From positions 21,034,859 through 21,098,858 of the forward strand of contig NC_091130.1 of assembly GCF_040183065.1 (NCBI RefSeq): a stretch of DNA of 64,000 nucleotides, given 5' to 3'. The notes under the pieces are model-generated. The model saw only the letters and a program-made list of their open reading frames with translations. It did not search any database and was not told the origin of the DNA. Each line of letters begins with the position of its first letter. Position 1 is the stretch's first letter. This document shows positions 19,497 through 30,489 of this stretch, piece after piece. This DNA is from Periplaneta americana. Its lineage: Eukaryota > Arthropoda > Insecta > Blattodea > Blattidae. Made by a program: the position numbers and the translations under genes.

Positions 19497-20690
19497 AGGT
19501 CCGGTTGCAGAAAAACCTATCAGATATGATCAACGATCAAGGCGGGATTGATTGGCCTTCAGTTCTATTTTTATTGCAGAAAGAATAATCTGTATTTGAT
19601 CGGAAATCAATCTTCCATCCGATTTGATCAACAGATTTATGGTGATTAGTGATTTATTGTTGATCAGGTGTATGTTGTTTATATGGTTACATTATTTATA
19701 AGTTACCTATAGGGATATTTAAAGTAGGTAACTATACGGTCTTGTTCTAAAGTGACTTAATACATTCTTTTGATGAAGAAAGTTTCAAAGAATATGAAAA
19801 AATATTTCGTAAATATCTATAAGCAATGTCTGACTTCATAATTATGATGAATGACGTTGTGATTTTTGACCGAGACCGAAAAATTATTCCTAAGGCTCAG
19901 TTGCAGAAAAACAGATCAGATATAATCAACGATCAGGGAGGGTTTGATTGGCTATCAGTTCTATTTTCGTTGCACAAAGAACAATCAGTGTTTGATCGGA
20001 AATCAATATTTCATTAGATTTGATCAACAGAGTTTTGCTGATTAATGACTGATTATTGATCAGGTGTATGTTGTTTATAGTAAAGTTACAGTAATTTATA
20101 TCTGCAGGAAATATTTAAAGTAGGTAGTTATATTGATCTGAAGTGACTTAATAAATTCTTCTATAGTCCCGTCGCTCTTATTTCCGGCAGCCAATCACGT
20201 TGCAGGTCGGCTACATTTAAACGTGTGCGTCTTGTGATTCGCTGATGAAGATAAAGAAGGGTCGATAAATATTTAATATAATCGCCTGCCATTTTGGCTC
20301 TTTCGTTGGCGTTAGCAGAAAGCACACGAGGACGTTATTTGCCGCTCAATTATTTGCTGAATTACAGTGCGTTTGATTTATTATCATAGGAGCTACGACA
20401 TGATAATGTTCAACGGTGTGGCAAATAGATCCCTCGTCCGGTAGCTCGGCAACGAAAGAACAAAAATGGCGAAAGATACTACCTACCTAGACTTTATAGA
20501 GACTTCACTTTCTAAGACGTAAGCAAAGAGACGGAGTCACGCCGGAAATAACAGCGTCGCGACTATAGTGAAGAAATTTTTCAAGCAATATGAAGAAATA
20601 TTTCGTTAATATCCATAAGCGATGTGAGACGTCATATGGCGAATGACGTCGTGATTTTCGACCGGGATCGAAAGATTAGGCCTAAAAGTT
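19497..20690 (+). repeat. two direct copies of a ~400-bp Harbinger-like repeat
   Basis: Copy 1 (about 19500-19895) and copy 2 (about 19896-20690, interrupted at 20164-20565) share CAGTTCTATTTT, TTTGATCGGAAATCAAT, GATCAGGTGTATGTTGTTTA and AAATATTTCGT. Each begins with GTTGCAGAAAAAC. A left end GGTCCGGTTGCAGAAA after TTA, and TTTCTGCAACCGGGCC at 21137-21152, resemble PIF/Harbinger termini. Class is inference. Confidence 0.55.
20164..20565. mobile_element. 402-bp MITE, TAGTCCCGTCGC ends, TA target
   Basis: Inverted ends TAGTCCCGTCGCTCTTATTT and TAGTCGCGACGCTGTTATTT. TA at 20162-20163 and 20566-20567. The uninterrupted site survives in the inverted sister repeat near 21530 (ATTCTTCTGGTGAAG on the minus strand). 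An inner inverted pair around GCCATTTT and TTCTTTCGTTG makes it largely palindromic. Confidence 0.8.
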
Positions 20691-21417
20691 TTTTTTTTTT
20701 TCTGTTTCATCGAAACATCATCCGCCTTCCTATTTTTTTATTACATTCATAAAGGCCTGTAAGATGTTTAATAAGAGAGCTCTATAATTATGAAAAAAAA
20801 ATTGGTCCCTCATGCTTTTAATTTATTCTGTAGTCTATACAGATGAAATCCGCCTGTTTTACTTCTACAGAAACAACAAAACTGCAAAAGCATTCATTTG
20901 TTTTTTTTTTTTTTTTTTTTGATCAGCGAGCACTCGATGCATTTGTTTCTCCTCTCTTGAAGAGAATCAAATTGGCCGTGGTTGCTAAATAGCGCTGATG
21001 TCACTTGCATTTCTTTCTCAAATCAGCGATTAGTAAATCGGGACAAGTTGATTGGAGATTCACTTTCTGCAACGCAATGAACACTCAAATAAATCAGACG
21101 TCGACTGATTAATGACCAGGAACTGATTTGATTTGCATTTCTGCAACCGGGCCTAGGACTTTATCATACGTGGAAGAGTATCGGGCTTTAGTACTACTTT
21201 ATCCCAGATAGGAAAGTTGTACCACTTCTTGATCATACGTAGTTCTATTATTAGTTTATTTAAGCAGTTGGAATATTACAATATTGTTGAATATTTATTG
21301 TCCTTTAGAAGTTGTATTAAAAATACGGCGCTTAGCGGTGATTCAGCATGTCGCCTTCGGCAATAAAATCTCACGAATTATACGTTAGATGCAATTTATT
21401 GGCTTATCTTATAGGTA
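20691..21417. other. region between the direct and inverted repeat copies
   Basis: Holds two poly-T runs (near 20690-20701 and 20905-20930) and the Harbinger-like right end TTTCTGCAACCGGGCC. No gene seen. Confidence 0.4.
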
Positions 21418-21782
21418 CTTATAGGCCTAATCTTTGGGTCCCGGTCGAAAATCACAACGTCATTCGCCATATGACGTCACACATCGCTTATGGATATTTA
21501 CGAAATATTTCTTCACATTGTTTGAAAATTTCTTCACCAGAAGAATCTATTAAGTCACTTTAGAACAATATAGGCCTCTTCTAATAACCTACTTTAAATA
21601 TTTCCTGCAGGTATAAATTACTGTAACTTTACCATAAACAACATACACCTCATCAACAATCAGTTACTAATTAACAAAACCCTGTTGATCAAATCTGATG
21701 GAAGATTGATTTCCGATCAAAAACAGACTGTTCCTTCTGCAACGAAAATAGAACTGATGGCCGATCAAACCCTCCTATATAG
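21418..21782 (-). repeat. inverted third copy of the 19497-20690 repeat
   Basis: Its reverse complement restores GGGTTTGATCGGCCATCAGT, the GATCAGG-like block, CAGGAAATATTTAAAGTAGG and GACGTCATATGGCGAATGAC in the same order as copies 1 and 2. Confidence 0.8.
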
Positions 21783-21831
21783 TAGTTTACATCTTTTGAA
21801 ACGATTTCTATACACACGCTGAATTTCGCCT

Positions 21832-22650
21832 CTTACTTAATTACTACTTACTTACGGCTTTTAAGCAATCTGGAGGTTCATTGCCGCCCTCACATAAGCC
21901 CGCCATCGCTCCCTATTCTGAACAACATTAATCCACTCTCTATCATCATATCCCACCTCCCTCAAATCTATTTTAATATTACCCATCTACGTCTCGGCAT
22001 CCCCAAAGGTCTTTTTCCTTCCGACTTCCAAACTAACACTCTATAACTTAATCCTTTTCTGGATTCGTCTATACGTGTAACATGCCCTGCCCATCTCTAA
22101 TTCTTATGTCAGGTGAAGAATACTATGCGTGCAGTTCTGCGTTGCGTAACTTACCCCATTTTTCTGTACCTTCATCCCTCTTAGCCCCAAATATTTTTCT
22201 AAGCACCTTATTCTCAAACACTCTTGACCTCTGTTCCTATCTCAAAGTGAGAGTCCAAGTTTCACAATCGTACAAAACAACCGGTAATATAATTGTTTTA
22301 TAAATTCTAACTTTCAGCTTTTTTGAGAGAAGACTGGATAACAAAAGCTTCTCAACCGAATAATAACAGGCATTCCCCATATTTATTCTCCGTTTAATTT
22401 GCTCCTTAGTGTAATTTATATTTGCTACTGTTGCTCCAAGATATTTTAATTTTTCCTCTTCTTCAAAGGATAAATTTCCAATTTTTATATTTTCATTTCG
22501 CACAATATTCTGGTCACGAGACATAATCATATACTTTGTCTTGTCGGGATTTACTTACAAACCTATTTCTTTACATGCTTCAAGTAAAATTCCAGTGTTT
22601 TCCCTAATAGTTTGTGGATTTTCTCCTAACATATTCACGTCATCCGCATA
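21832..22650 (-). mobile_element. RTE-type LINE copy C, 5'-truncated
   Basis: Starts on + at TTACTTACGGCTTTTAAG (its 3' tail) and breaks off at 22650, within the YADD motif region (CATCCGCATA). The frame at 22237-22530 retains [16 protein letters not shown] and [20 protein letters not shown]; other parts are frameshifted. A possible 10-bp imperfect target duplication TTCGCCTCTT/TTCGTCTCTA lies at its borders. Confidence 0.8.
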
Positions 22651-22699
22651 TTCGTCTCTACCGATCGAATTTAACCATAAGCACATGGTCCATTTCATT

Positions 22700-22885
22700 T
22701 CAATTATCATCGACTGTAGTTTTACAAGGCTTGAGTTTTAAAAATTTCGTCATTTTGTGAGCTGTTGTCTTTGACATACCTGTTTGTTGAGCTAACTTTC
22801 TCAACAATTTTGTAGGATACTCTTTTTGCCTTATAGTCTGTGTAACGAGTTTGTCTTCAGTTAGAATGTGATTTATGTAGCTTCT
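22700..22885 (-). pseudogene. transposase helix-turn-helix fragment (mariner/IS630 type)
   Basis: The minus strand reads HILTEDKLVTQTIRQKEYPT and then KLLRKLAQQTGMSKTTAHKM, ending KFLKLKPCKTT. The pattern of a Leu-rich helix, G-[MV]-S-[KR]-T-[TS], then LKLKPYK, is the second helix-turn-helix of Tc1/mariner-type transposases. No catalytic region follows. Confidence 0.55.
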
Positions 22886-23053
22886 CTTTTATATCAAAAG
22901 TGGGGCAGTCTATCTTACTTTATTATTTTACGAGTACTAATCTGAATTTTATTAATTACATAATTTTGAACACCAGAGTATTTCCTTAACCACATAGCAT
23001 AATTTTCACTTTTTGTACGATTTCTTCGTAATATCCGTGTACATAAATGAATA

Positions 23054-23521
23054 CAGTAGAGCGTTGATAATCCGAATGTCAATAATCTGAACCTTCGAAA
23101 ATCCGAACCCGAATCCTCATTTTTTACGTGCGTTTGAAAAAGCATTTGACGACATAGCTGAAAACCAGAATGAAAAAAGTCCTGGGCCTACTCACGCTGA
23201 AGCTTTCAATGCTCTACAGCAGGACTATAAATTGGCTGGATAAAATGCCAGAGTGTACGGTAACACAACTTGCCTACCTACGACACGTTAGAGACTTGGC
23301 TGCAAAGATATGAAGCTCAGTAAAAATTCAAAAAAGATCGAAAACTTTTTAAAATCTGTCTAATGTTGTTTGTACTACACTATGTAGGCCTATTGAAATC
23401 TTTAAAGTTAATACAATAAGCAGGTAAAATTACTTTTTGTGTCGTTTTTTTTTCTACGTTCGAAAATCCGAACAAATCGGAATATGAATATGAATTAGTT
23501 CGGATTATCGACGCTCTACTA
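23054..23521 (+). mobile_element. Tigger/pogo-like element, interrupted by a hAT at its last bases
   Basis: Left end CAGTAGAGCGTTGATAATCC after TA (23052-23053). The right end, reverse-complemented, reads TAGTAGAGCGTCGATAATCC. TA of the right target lies beyond the inserted hAT (24574-24575). A frame near 23130-23235 (AFEKAFDDIAENQNEK, FNALQQDYKLAG) resembles the region after the DDE domain of Tigger/jerky proteins, but is too short to be sure. Confidence 0.65.
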
Positions 23522-23773
23522 CAGCCGTGGCGAAAATGCCATCGTGCGCCGAGCCACTGTGTAAGCTGCAACGTGCATAGCACCTATGGAGGGAGACGGA
23601 CACCCGAAGGGGAAGTGAAGCAACTGTCTGACTTATTAACGGTTTTTCAATTTCCTTACGTCAAGCACTTAAATAAAATTATATACAGTACAAGGCTACA
23701 AACTAATGTTTAGTACGTGTAACGAAGAAAGAAATGAACAAGAAAACATAGGACATATTGTCATAACCTAAAA

Positions 23774-24049
23774 TTAATTGTCTTCAGAATGTCTCTGCGG
23801 CAGAGTTTCAAAATCAGAAATTATGTCACTTACTGCCAGTCGTAGTTGATCACGAAGGTATTTGTCTGTCGGTCGTGATCTAAATGTGATTTTTACTATT
23901 TTCATTATTGAAAATAATTTTTCACAAACGTAAGTTGTAGCGAACATGGCTTCAACAGAGCAAGCGAAAGAACGAAGCTTCAAGTATTTATTTTTTGCCA
24001 AAGATTTCAAAAGTTCAACATTTGTCAAGTCCTTACATCTAGCTTTCAT
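23774..24049 (-). pseudogene. hAT transposase C-terminal dimerisation domain fragment
   Basis: 91 codons open, MKARCKDLTN to a natural-looking stop. The segment FATTYVCEKLFSIMKIVKIT followed by R-x-RPTDKYLRDQLRLAV is the hATC dimerisation motif (FASTY-CE-LFS-MK, then R-RLTDEHL) of ZBED5/FAM200-like transposases. The catalytic RNase H-like part is missing upstream. It lies in the same element as the CAGCCGTGGCG ends. Confidence 0.8.
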
Positions 24050-24137
24050 TTAACATCACATTGTAAATCTCTGAGTTTAAATTGAAGATCTAACCGCATT
24101 ATTCGTACATCTACTGAAAAGAGAACGACGTACAGAG

Positions 24138-24203
<66 letters not shown>
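24138..24203. repeat. (AAT)n microsatellite
   Basis: About 22 AAT units inside the hAT element. Confidence 0.95.
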
Positions 24204-24207
<4 letters not shown>

Positions 24208-24825
24208 CACTTAACCTTTTAATGTTTCATCAATAACATGTAGTAACTTATAATGCCGTTTTATGTTATACAACCGTATTCCTAGTAATACTTGTGAACA
24301 AATCATACAGTTAATATTCTCATCATATTGTCAGCAAACAAAAAAATGCGTCCTCCCATCCTACTTGAAACTTTCGTTCTTATAAGTAGAGGTGCATGGT
24401 TTCGAGAGAGACATTGCGACGATACGCCACTCGCAGGTCAGAGACAAATACAAATGGAACGGAGTTTGACTCCAGTGAGTGAGAGGGTGGGGGTTGTAGG
24501 TATGAAGCAAGGGAACTGCACTGCGAGCCACAATGTGCTCGTGAGTCGCGTTTTCGCCACGGCTGCTCTACTATATTTGTTGTTCTAATGTGTACTACAT
24601 TGCCACGAAGTAAAGTTAACTGTAGTGAATGGAAGTCAGCTGTATACTAATGCTCTAACCTTGATGTCCCTTCAGCCTGTATTATCTGTCCATATTGCGC
24701 AACACAATGCCTTTGTACTCTTGATCCAGGGGAAATGTACACACTATTTCTTCAGCAGTGTCGTTCGATCTACAACACTAAAAGATCGACGGCATTTAAC
24801 TGAACGAACCTGTTTCCGCTAGGCC

Positions 24826-25010
24826 TGGTTGCTTACGCGGTCTAAGGCGCGCTCCCCTTAGGCTGCGCGGTCCGAAGTACGTAGTTTCGTATCCCGCCTA
24901 GGGTATAGACGAATGCTTCTTGTTAATGTTCTGTCCTGTGTTTGTCTCAGTGGAGATCTCTATGCTCTGCTGACGTCCCCACTTCTATAGGCATTATAGG
25001 TAAAATAAGG
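24826..25010 (+). mobile_element. tRNA-derived SINE or tRNA pseudogene, Leu-like head
   Basis: GCGGTCTAAGGCGCGCTCCC resembles the D-arm and A box of a tRNA-Leu, and AGTTTCGTATCCCGCC resembles a T-arm and B box, but stems are imperfect. A non-tRNA body (GTTCTGTCCTGTGTTTGTCT) follows. A working tRNA is unlikely. Confidence 0.55.
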
Positions 25011-25023
25011 GAAATTAAACGGG

Positions 25024-25926
25024 CTGTCGATCATAAGCGTCAATTTGTGGGAGAAAATATTGTATAAGCGCTAATGACAGCATTATAAAAGTGCCAATGA
25101 CCGTAGGCCTATAACCTACTTAAAATATCACTATGCAACACGTGCAAAATAAATATAAATGCAAATTTTGTAACATAACTGCGGAAATAAGTTAATTATA
25201 TTCACATATTGATTAGTGTGATAAATGTCATTTGAAATGAAACGACTGTATTCTCTTGTTCCGATACTGTACAGTTGCGGAACAAATTTGGACATACATA
25301 GATGTGTCATTTGCTAAAACATCGATTTGCTCATTGCATGAATGTTATAAATTAGTTTGAGTTGTTAACGTAACGATTTCACTATCAATATCCAACATAC
25401 AGAAATTTTTCGCGTTTAATAGTCAAAGCTTGGCTTGTATATTTTTCAAATTGTAATACAGCTTCTTTCAAATTAAATTTTTGGGAGCAACATGAATAGA
25501 CTTCCTTCTTTTCCTCTACATAGCTATTGAAAATAGCTGTCCCATTCAACGAAGTCTTTTCTACCTCATTTAACTCCTGTCGTATTGTCTTGTAACTGAT
25601 CCTATGCTCCACCCTTACAACTATTTCGTGAAACGGCTATCCAGTACCTGAACGTTCAAAGCTGCTTAAAATATCTGTGATTTTGTCGTTAGTTACAATT
25701 CTACTTGAACCACCACCCATTATAGAGAACATATTTTTCGATACTTGTAAATGCATGGCATTTATACACGACACACCTTTGTAGCAGTATTGCCAAATCA
25801 TTCTCAGGGGTGATTTCATTTTCCACTATTATATTTACTTTAGCGCTTTAATAATGTTAATATTGGCACTTTAGTTATGTCGTCATTGGCGCTTTAGTTA
25901 TGTCGTTATTGGCGCTTATGATACCC
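25024..25926. mobile_element. DNA element with AAGCGCCAAT subterminal repeats
   Basis: The left end has ATCATAAGCGTCAAT then TAAGCGCTAATGAC and AAAGTGCCAATGAC. The right end, reverse-complemented, has ATCATAAGCGCCAATAACGA, AAGCGCCAATGACG and AAGTGCCAATATT. Spaced subterminal copies of a short motif at both ends suggest transposase-binding sites. Superfamily unknown. It encloses the broken frame at 25385-25819. Confidence 0.5.
25385..25819 (-). pseudogene. unrecognised ORF with one in-frame stop, inside the 25024-25926 element
   Basis: Two minus-strand open stretches (25819-25637 and 25612-25385) share one frame and are separated by a single TAG, giving about 144 codons. The first starts MKSPLRMIWQYCYKGVSCIN and the second contains YSCCSQKFNLKEAVLQFEKY. 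I recognise no family. The Cys pattern is too sparse to call a zinc finger. The position suggests a piece of the element's own transposase or accessory protein. Confidence 0.4.
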
Positions 25927-26089
25927 TTATAAACAACGATTGGCTCAAACGCAATCCACCTGCTAAACGACCAATAAAAAAAAATTAAACCCGTTTCCTG
26001 GCGAACGCTCTGGAAGTTTCAATAGCGTCCTGGCTTTTGAATAACTCAATAGTCTCGTCAGATTTTCCTTGTTGTGCTTCCTGTATATA

Positions 26090-27127
26090 CAGGGACATCA
26101 TTTTATTTTTACTAACATTTTTAATATTAACTTGCCTATATCCCTGGAACAACGCCGTTTGCTATCCCCTTCCACGACTGGAGTTCGATGATACTGACGT
26201 AATATACAAACAAATCACTTTACTAGCTATAGGAGGGAAGAAAAATAGTTCATCCATTTATGTAAACTAGGAAATATTGCGCTTTTGAGTTTAATCATTT
26301 TCATTAGGTTTTTGTTTAATCAAAATACAGTACAGTATTAACAATGCGTGTTTTTACTCACGAACTGTGCTGTCCATGTGGACGTATTCATTATGCAGTG
26401 TATATTATACTGTCTACAGCACATTAGCGTACAATATAGAGAATGAAGTTAAATTGAAAAATAATCATAATATGGATATTTAAACACATTTCGATACAGA
26501 CTTCAGTTCTAATGTGCATATTATCGCATTATAGCATATTGTACTTAATTCCAATTACCAGTTCTTCGTACTAGTACCTCATGTTGAAATAATTCTGTAC
26601 CTACTCTATAAAAGAGTACCTTACGTACTGTAAATTCAATCTTCACTTCTGCCCGAAAAGATAAAATTACTCAGACATATATCTACTGTCCGTCCAAGTG
26701 GTTATGTCGTAGGGTCGTAGAAAGGAGGGAAATCAGGTGACAGTTAATTACTTAACGAGGCCCTTTTATTTAAGTTATTTTAAACAGTTGTATAATATTA
26801 CGTAGACGTCCAATTCCTAACAGAAATTAATGTTCTCAGAAAAGAGCTAAGACAGCCCAGCCACTAGTTGGCGAATATAAAAGCTGGTTGGGGAAACAGG
26901 GATACGACGTAGGCAAATGGACGACAGTACCTGTGCGAAAATGATTCAATATTGAAAGCTCTTTCGTCACTGGAAAATGCGAACATATTTTTGGAACGTA
27001 CTGTGGCTACTATGACTGTATATGCGGTCTTGGATCTGTGTGGAAGACGGTTGAAGGGGTGGGAGTGAAGTACATTCAAAAACTCAGGTACAATAAAAAT
27101 TGAAATAAAAATAAAATGATGTCCCTG
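26090..27127 (-). mobile_element. IS630-type element, CAGGGACATCATTTTA ends
   Basis: Inverted ends CAGGGACATCATTTTATTTT with TA on each side (26088-26089 and 27128-27129). Minus-strand frame 26864-27142 contains FSSDERAFNIESF, similar to the EF-x-ER-x-FI-x-Y start of insect DUF4817-like helix-turn-helix proteins. No DDE region seen. Confidence 0.6.
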
Positions 27128-27133
27128 TATATA

Positions 27134-28030
27134 GTTTACCATTAATAAATATTAATTCTGTTTTAATTTACTCCGGTTTAATTAATGTCTTTTTCTACTA
27201 GTAGAACTGAAAATAATTTCATTTTTAATGTCTAGATGAATTTATCTTCTCTGAAGTTCATTATTTTCTTTTTTTTTTTTTTTTTAGTTTACCGTTAACA
27301 AATGTTAAATTCTGTTCTTATTTATATTTAATTTCTAGTTTAATTTAATTTAATTTCTTTTTCTACTAGTAGAACTAAAATGAACTTCATTTTGTAATAG
27401 CTAGATTAATTTGTCTTCACAGAAGTTTATTATTGCTTTATTTTAGTTTACCGTTAACAAATGTTAAATTCTGTTCTTATTTATATTTAATTTCTAGTTT
27501 AATTAATTTCTTTTTCTACTAGTAGAAATAAAAGGAACTTCATTTTGTAATGTCTAGATTAATTTGTCTTCACAGAAGTTTATTATTGCTTTATTTTAGT
27601 TTACCGTTAACAGATGTTAAATTCTGTTCTTATTTATACGGTATTTAATTTCTGGTTTAATTAATTTCTTTTTCTACTAGTAGAACTAAAAAGAACTTTA
27701 TTTTTTCATTTCTATATGAATTTTCTTTCCCAGAAGTTTATTATTTTTTTCTAGTTTACCATTAATAAATGTTCAATTCTGTTCTATTTCATTATTAAAT
27801 GTTCGGTTTAATTAATTTATTTTTCTACTAGTAGACCTAAAAAGAAATTAATTTTTTAACGTCTAAATGAATTTTTCTTCCCAGAAGTTCATTATTATTT
27901 TGTAGTTCACCATTAATAAATGTCAATTTTGTTCTTATTGATATTTATTGTCCTGTATAATTAATTTTTTTCTACTAGTAGAACTAAAAAGATCTTGAGT
28001 TTTTAATATCTAGGTGAATTTCCCTTCCCA
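27134..28030. repeat. tandem array, ~155-bp unit, six copies
   Basis: CTACTAGTAGAACTAAAA recurs near 27195, 27363, 27515, 27674, 27823 and 27970, with AGTTTACC(A/G)TTAA(T/C)AAATG and CAGAAGTTTATTATT in each unit. CTACTAGTAG is self-complementary. The array abuts the 26090-27127 element. Confidence 0.85.
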
Positions 28031-29301
28031 TCTTTAATTAATGTGTAAAGAGTCATAATTATTATATTACTTTATTGCTATAAATTTGTATTTCCAATTG
28101 AGTTAAACAGCAAAAAAGGGGGGAAAGTATTATAAAGTTCAATAAAATATCTTAAATTGTACGTCATTGCATTCAGAATGCGAATACAAATTTAAACACA
28201 TTTTATTATAAGCCTTTAATGCTGTAAGCAAAGTGATATTAGTGTCACACAATAATATTTGTGGAACGTCAATAAATATAAAGACTATTAACTTATACTG
28301 TATTAAGTTCCATTATGTGTATACGTAATTACAATAATCTACTACCGAAGAACATTGCGGCTAGCGATCGTCTTTTTTGTTTTAAGCTTGTGGGCATTTT
28401 GCAGAATATATTAAATTCAGGTTTTGTAGATTCCCCGATGCAAGCGAACAGATCGTTTGCTACTGGTTCTTGGCCATAGAATTAATTAAACTAGATTTGA
28501 GACCTTTATATTTCAATCTCTACATAAAATTAGCATCAAAATAAAGATTGAGTGAAGAAACGTTTGTATTTTTAACGTTTAAAATCAACTACATTATTTA
28601 TTTATGCAAAGAATCTGGGTTAATTATATCATTATGTTGTCTTTGTGTTCATAATTTGTGTGTGTTACATTCTGTATTCAATTTTATAGTTGAGACTTTG
28701 TGACAATTTTAAAACTCGTTTTCTAACAGACACTTCGCTCTTCAAGGAGTTTCAATAGGCCTACTACTGATTTACTTTTTTGATATGATTTCATAAAGAC
28801 TCAGCATTCACGCCGCCTACAAACAGTAGTTTGTAAAATGATTGTTTTGAAAATACAATTAAAAGACAGTTGACTAAATGACAACAAGAATAACAGCAAC
28901 AAAAACAACGATATGTTATGAATGTTATGATTTTCTGTACATACCGACTCAATGAAATTCAAATAACAAACGTCCTAATTGTTTCCTAATTTGAAATGGA
29001 CGTTTCGAATCTCAGAGAAATTAAAATATTAAAGTGTTATCAAAGGTTAAATTATATATAAAAAAATCAAAATTAGATATTTTGTTATCAGTAATTATTT
29101 GGAATTTTCTGCTTAATTGTAATGCAAGAAATGTTTTTAAAATTCTAATTATAAGTACTTTCAATTGCGTAATACATTTTGTGTGTCAAACTACTCTTTT
29201 TCGCACTCTGCATTATTTGGTAAAATGGATGTGGTTTGGCGTGTTTTAGAGCTGAATATTTGTTTCATAAGTTGGCGACATTGTTGAAGACTGTAAAAAA
29301 A
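28031..29301. other. AT-rich sequence, nothing recognised
   Basis: No coding, TIR or tandem signal found. Confidence 0.4.
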
Positions 29302-30105
29302 TTTTGCGCGAGATCGTGCATATTTGCTTGTTTTCCGCACAGGACCAATACGCGGTAAGTGTGAAATACCACATTCAGTATTCCCAACGTAACACACATA
29401 ACATTTTCCCTCTTCTTACCGCTTAAGCGCGACATTCATTTTACTGCTTTAGGCTTTTAACATATTATTTTTAGAGACGTTTAACATAGTAATAATTATA
29501 AATTGGAAACTTACCACTGCAATTTCACCTAAATTGCAATGTTAATTATTGTTTTTTTTTTAATATTTGCAAAAATTAAGTAAAGTCTACTACTCCACGA
29601 AACTTATTGCATTCCTGATACAAGTAACGTTAAGGAAGCCGTGAAGAAATCAACAAGATTCCAGATGCCGATGTTATTACTGCAATGTGTTATATAAATA
29701 ATATTGTTAAAATATTAAAATGAAAAATAAATCATTACATAACCTTACCGTTTGTTTTAAGTTCGAATTTATAGACTGGGGGGGGAAAAAAAGACAGACG
29801 TATATCACGGCCTGCTGGAGTATAGTAAACACAGAAAACATTTTATAGCAACAATGTTGAAGAAAGATATTTAGGTTTTCCGAAGTTGCCGTCATTAAAC
29901 AGAAACCAAGATGGAGATTTCATTGCAACTAATTAGAAATTCGTCTTTCAGGTATGTAATAAACGATCTTCGCACGAAATAATGTACGATACACGAGCGG
30001 TATGTTTGTTTTCATGTTCTCGGAAATTAAAAAGGCTCAACTACGTTTCGCTTTTACAATCTTTTCCTCGAACATGAAAACGTCAACATACCGCTCTTGT
30101 AACGT
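29302..30105 (+). mobile_element. Crypton-like element copy 1, coding part deleted
   Basis: Aligns in inverted orientation with 61102-62262 almost end to end: GCGAGATCGTGC at one end, a palindrome (29987-30105) with ACACGAGCGGTATGTTT and AACATACCGCTCTTGTAACG arms at the other. The recombinase frame of the other copy is collapsed here to about 60 bp around 29675-29720, just after GAAATCAACAAGATTCCAGA. Confidence 0.6.
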
Positions 30106-30477
30106 ATATTACTATTTTCTCGTTATTACATTAATTCATTCCGTTATTGTTTTGCTCTTAATAGGTGAAACATCCGAAACTTCGCCTATATGCCGAGACG
30201 AAGTCGCTATCGATTTGAAATATTATCGTATTACGAGGACTTCGCTTAGGAAGCAATAGAAATAGAGATACACAGAAGGCATTGCATATAAACTCTATTA
30301 TTGCTCTGATATCATTACATCACTCAGCTTGTTCGTGTATGTCTTCAATAAACTATAAATAAAATAATAATAATATAAATAAATATGCCTACATAGTATA
30401 TTATAATACATATTTATATACTATTGTATTATAATTTTGGGTTATTACAATACGTTAGTATTATAATTTCTTTTTGT
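30106..30477. other. AT-rich spacer
   Basis: No feature seen beyond short AAT/TATA runs. Confidence 0.4.
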
Positions 30478-30489
30478 TAATATAATATG

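Larger units (their letters stand above)
23522..24565 (-). mobile_element. hAT element, CAGCCGTGGCGAAAA ends, nested in the Tigger
   Basis: An exact 8-bp duplication CTCTACTA (23514-23521 and 24566-24573) brackets 15-bp perfect inverted ends CAGCCGTGGCGAAAA. It contains a minus-strand transposase C-terminus (23774-24049) and an (AAT)n array. The duplication is itself made of the Tigger's last bases. Confidence 0.9.

Noticed and set aside
24828..24898. Possible tRNA-Leu gene
   Set aside because: The D-arm looks like tRNA-Leu, but the acceptor stem and anticodon loop are not sound, and a SINE-like body follows.
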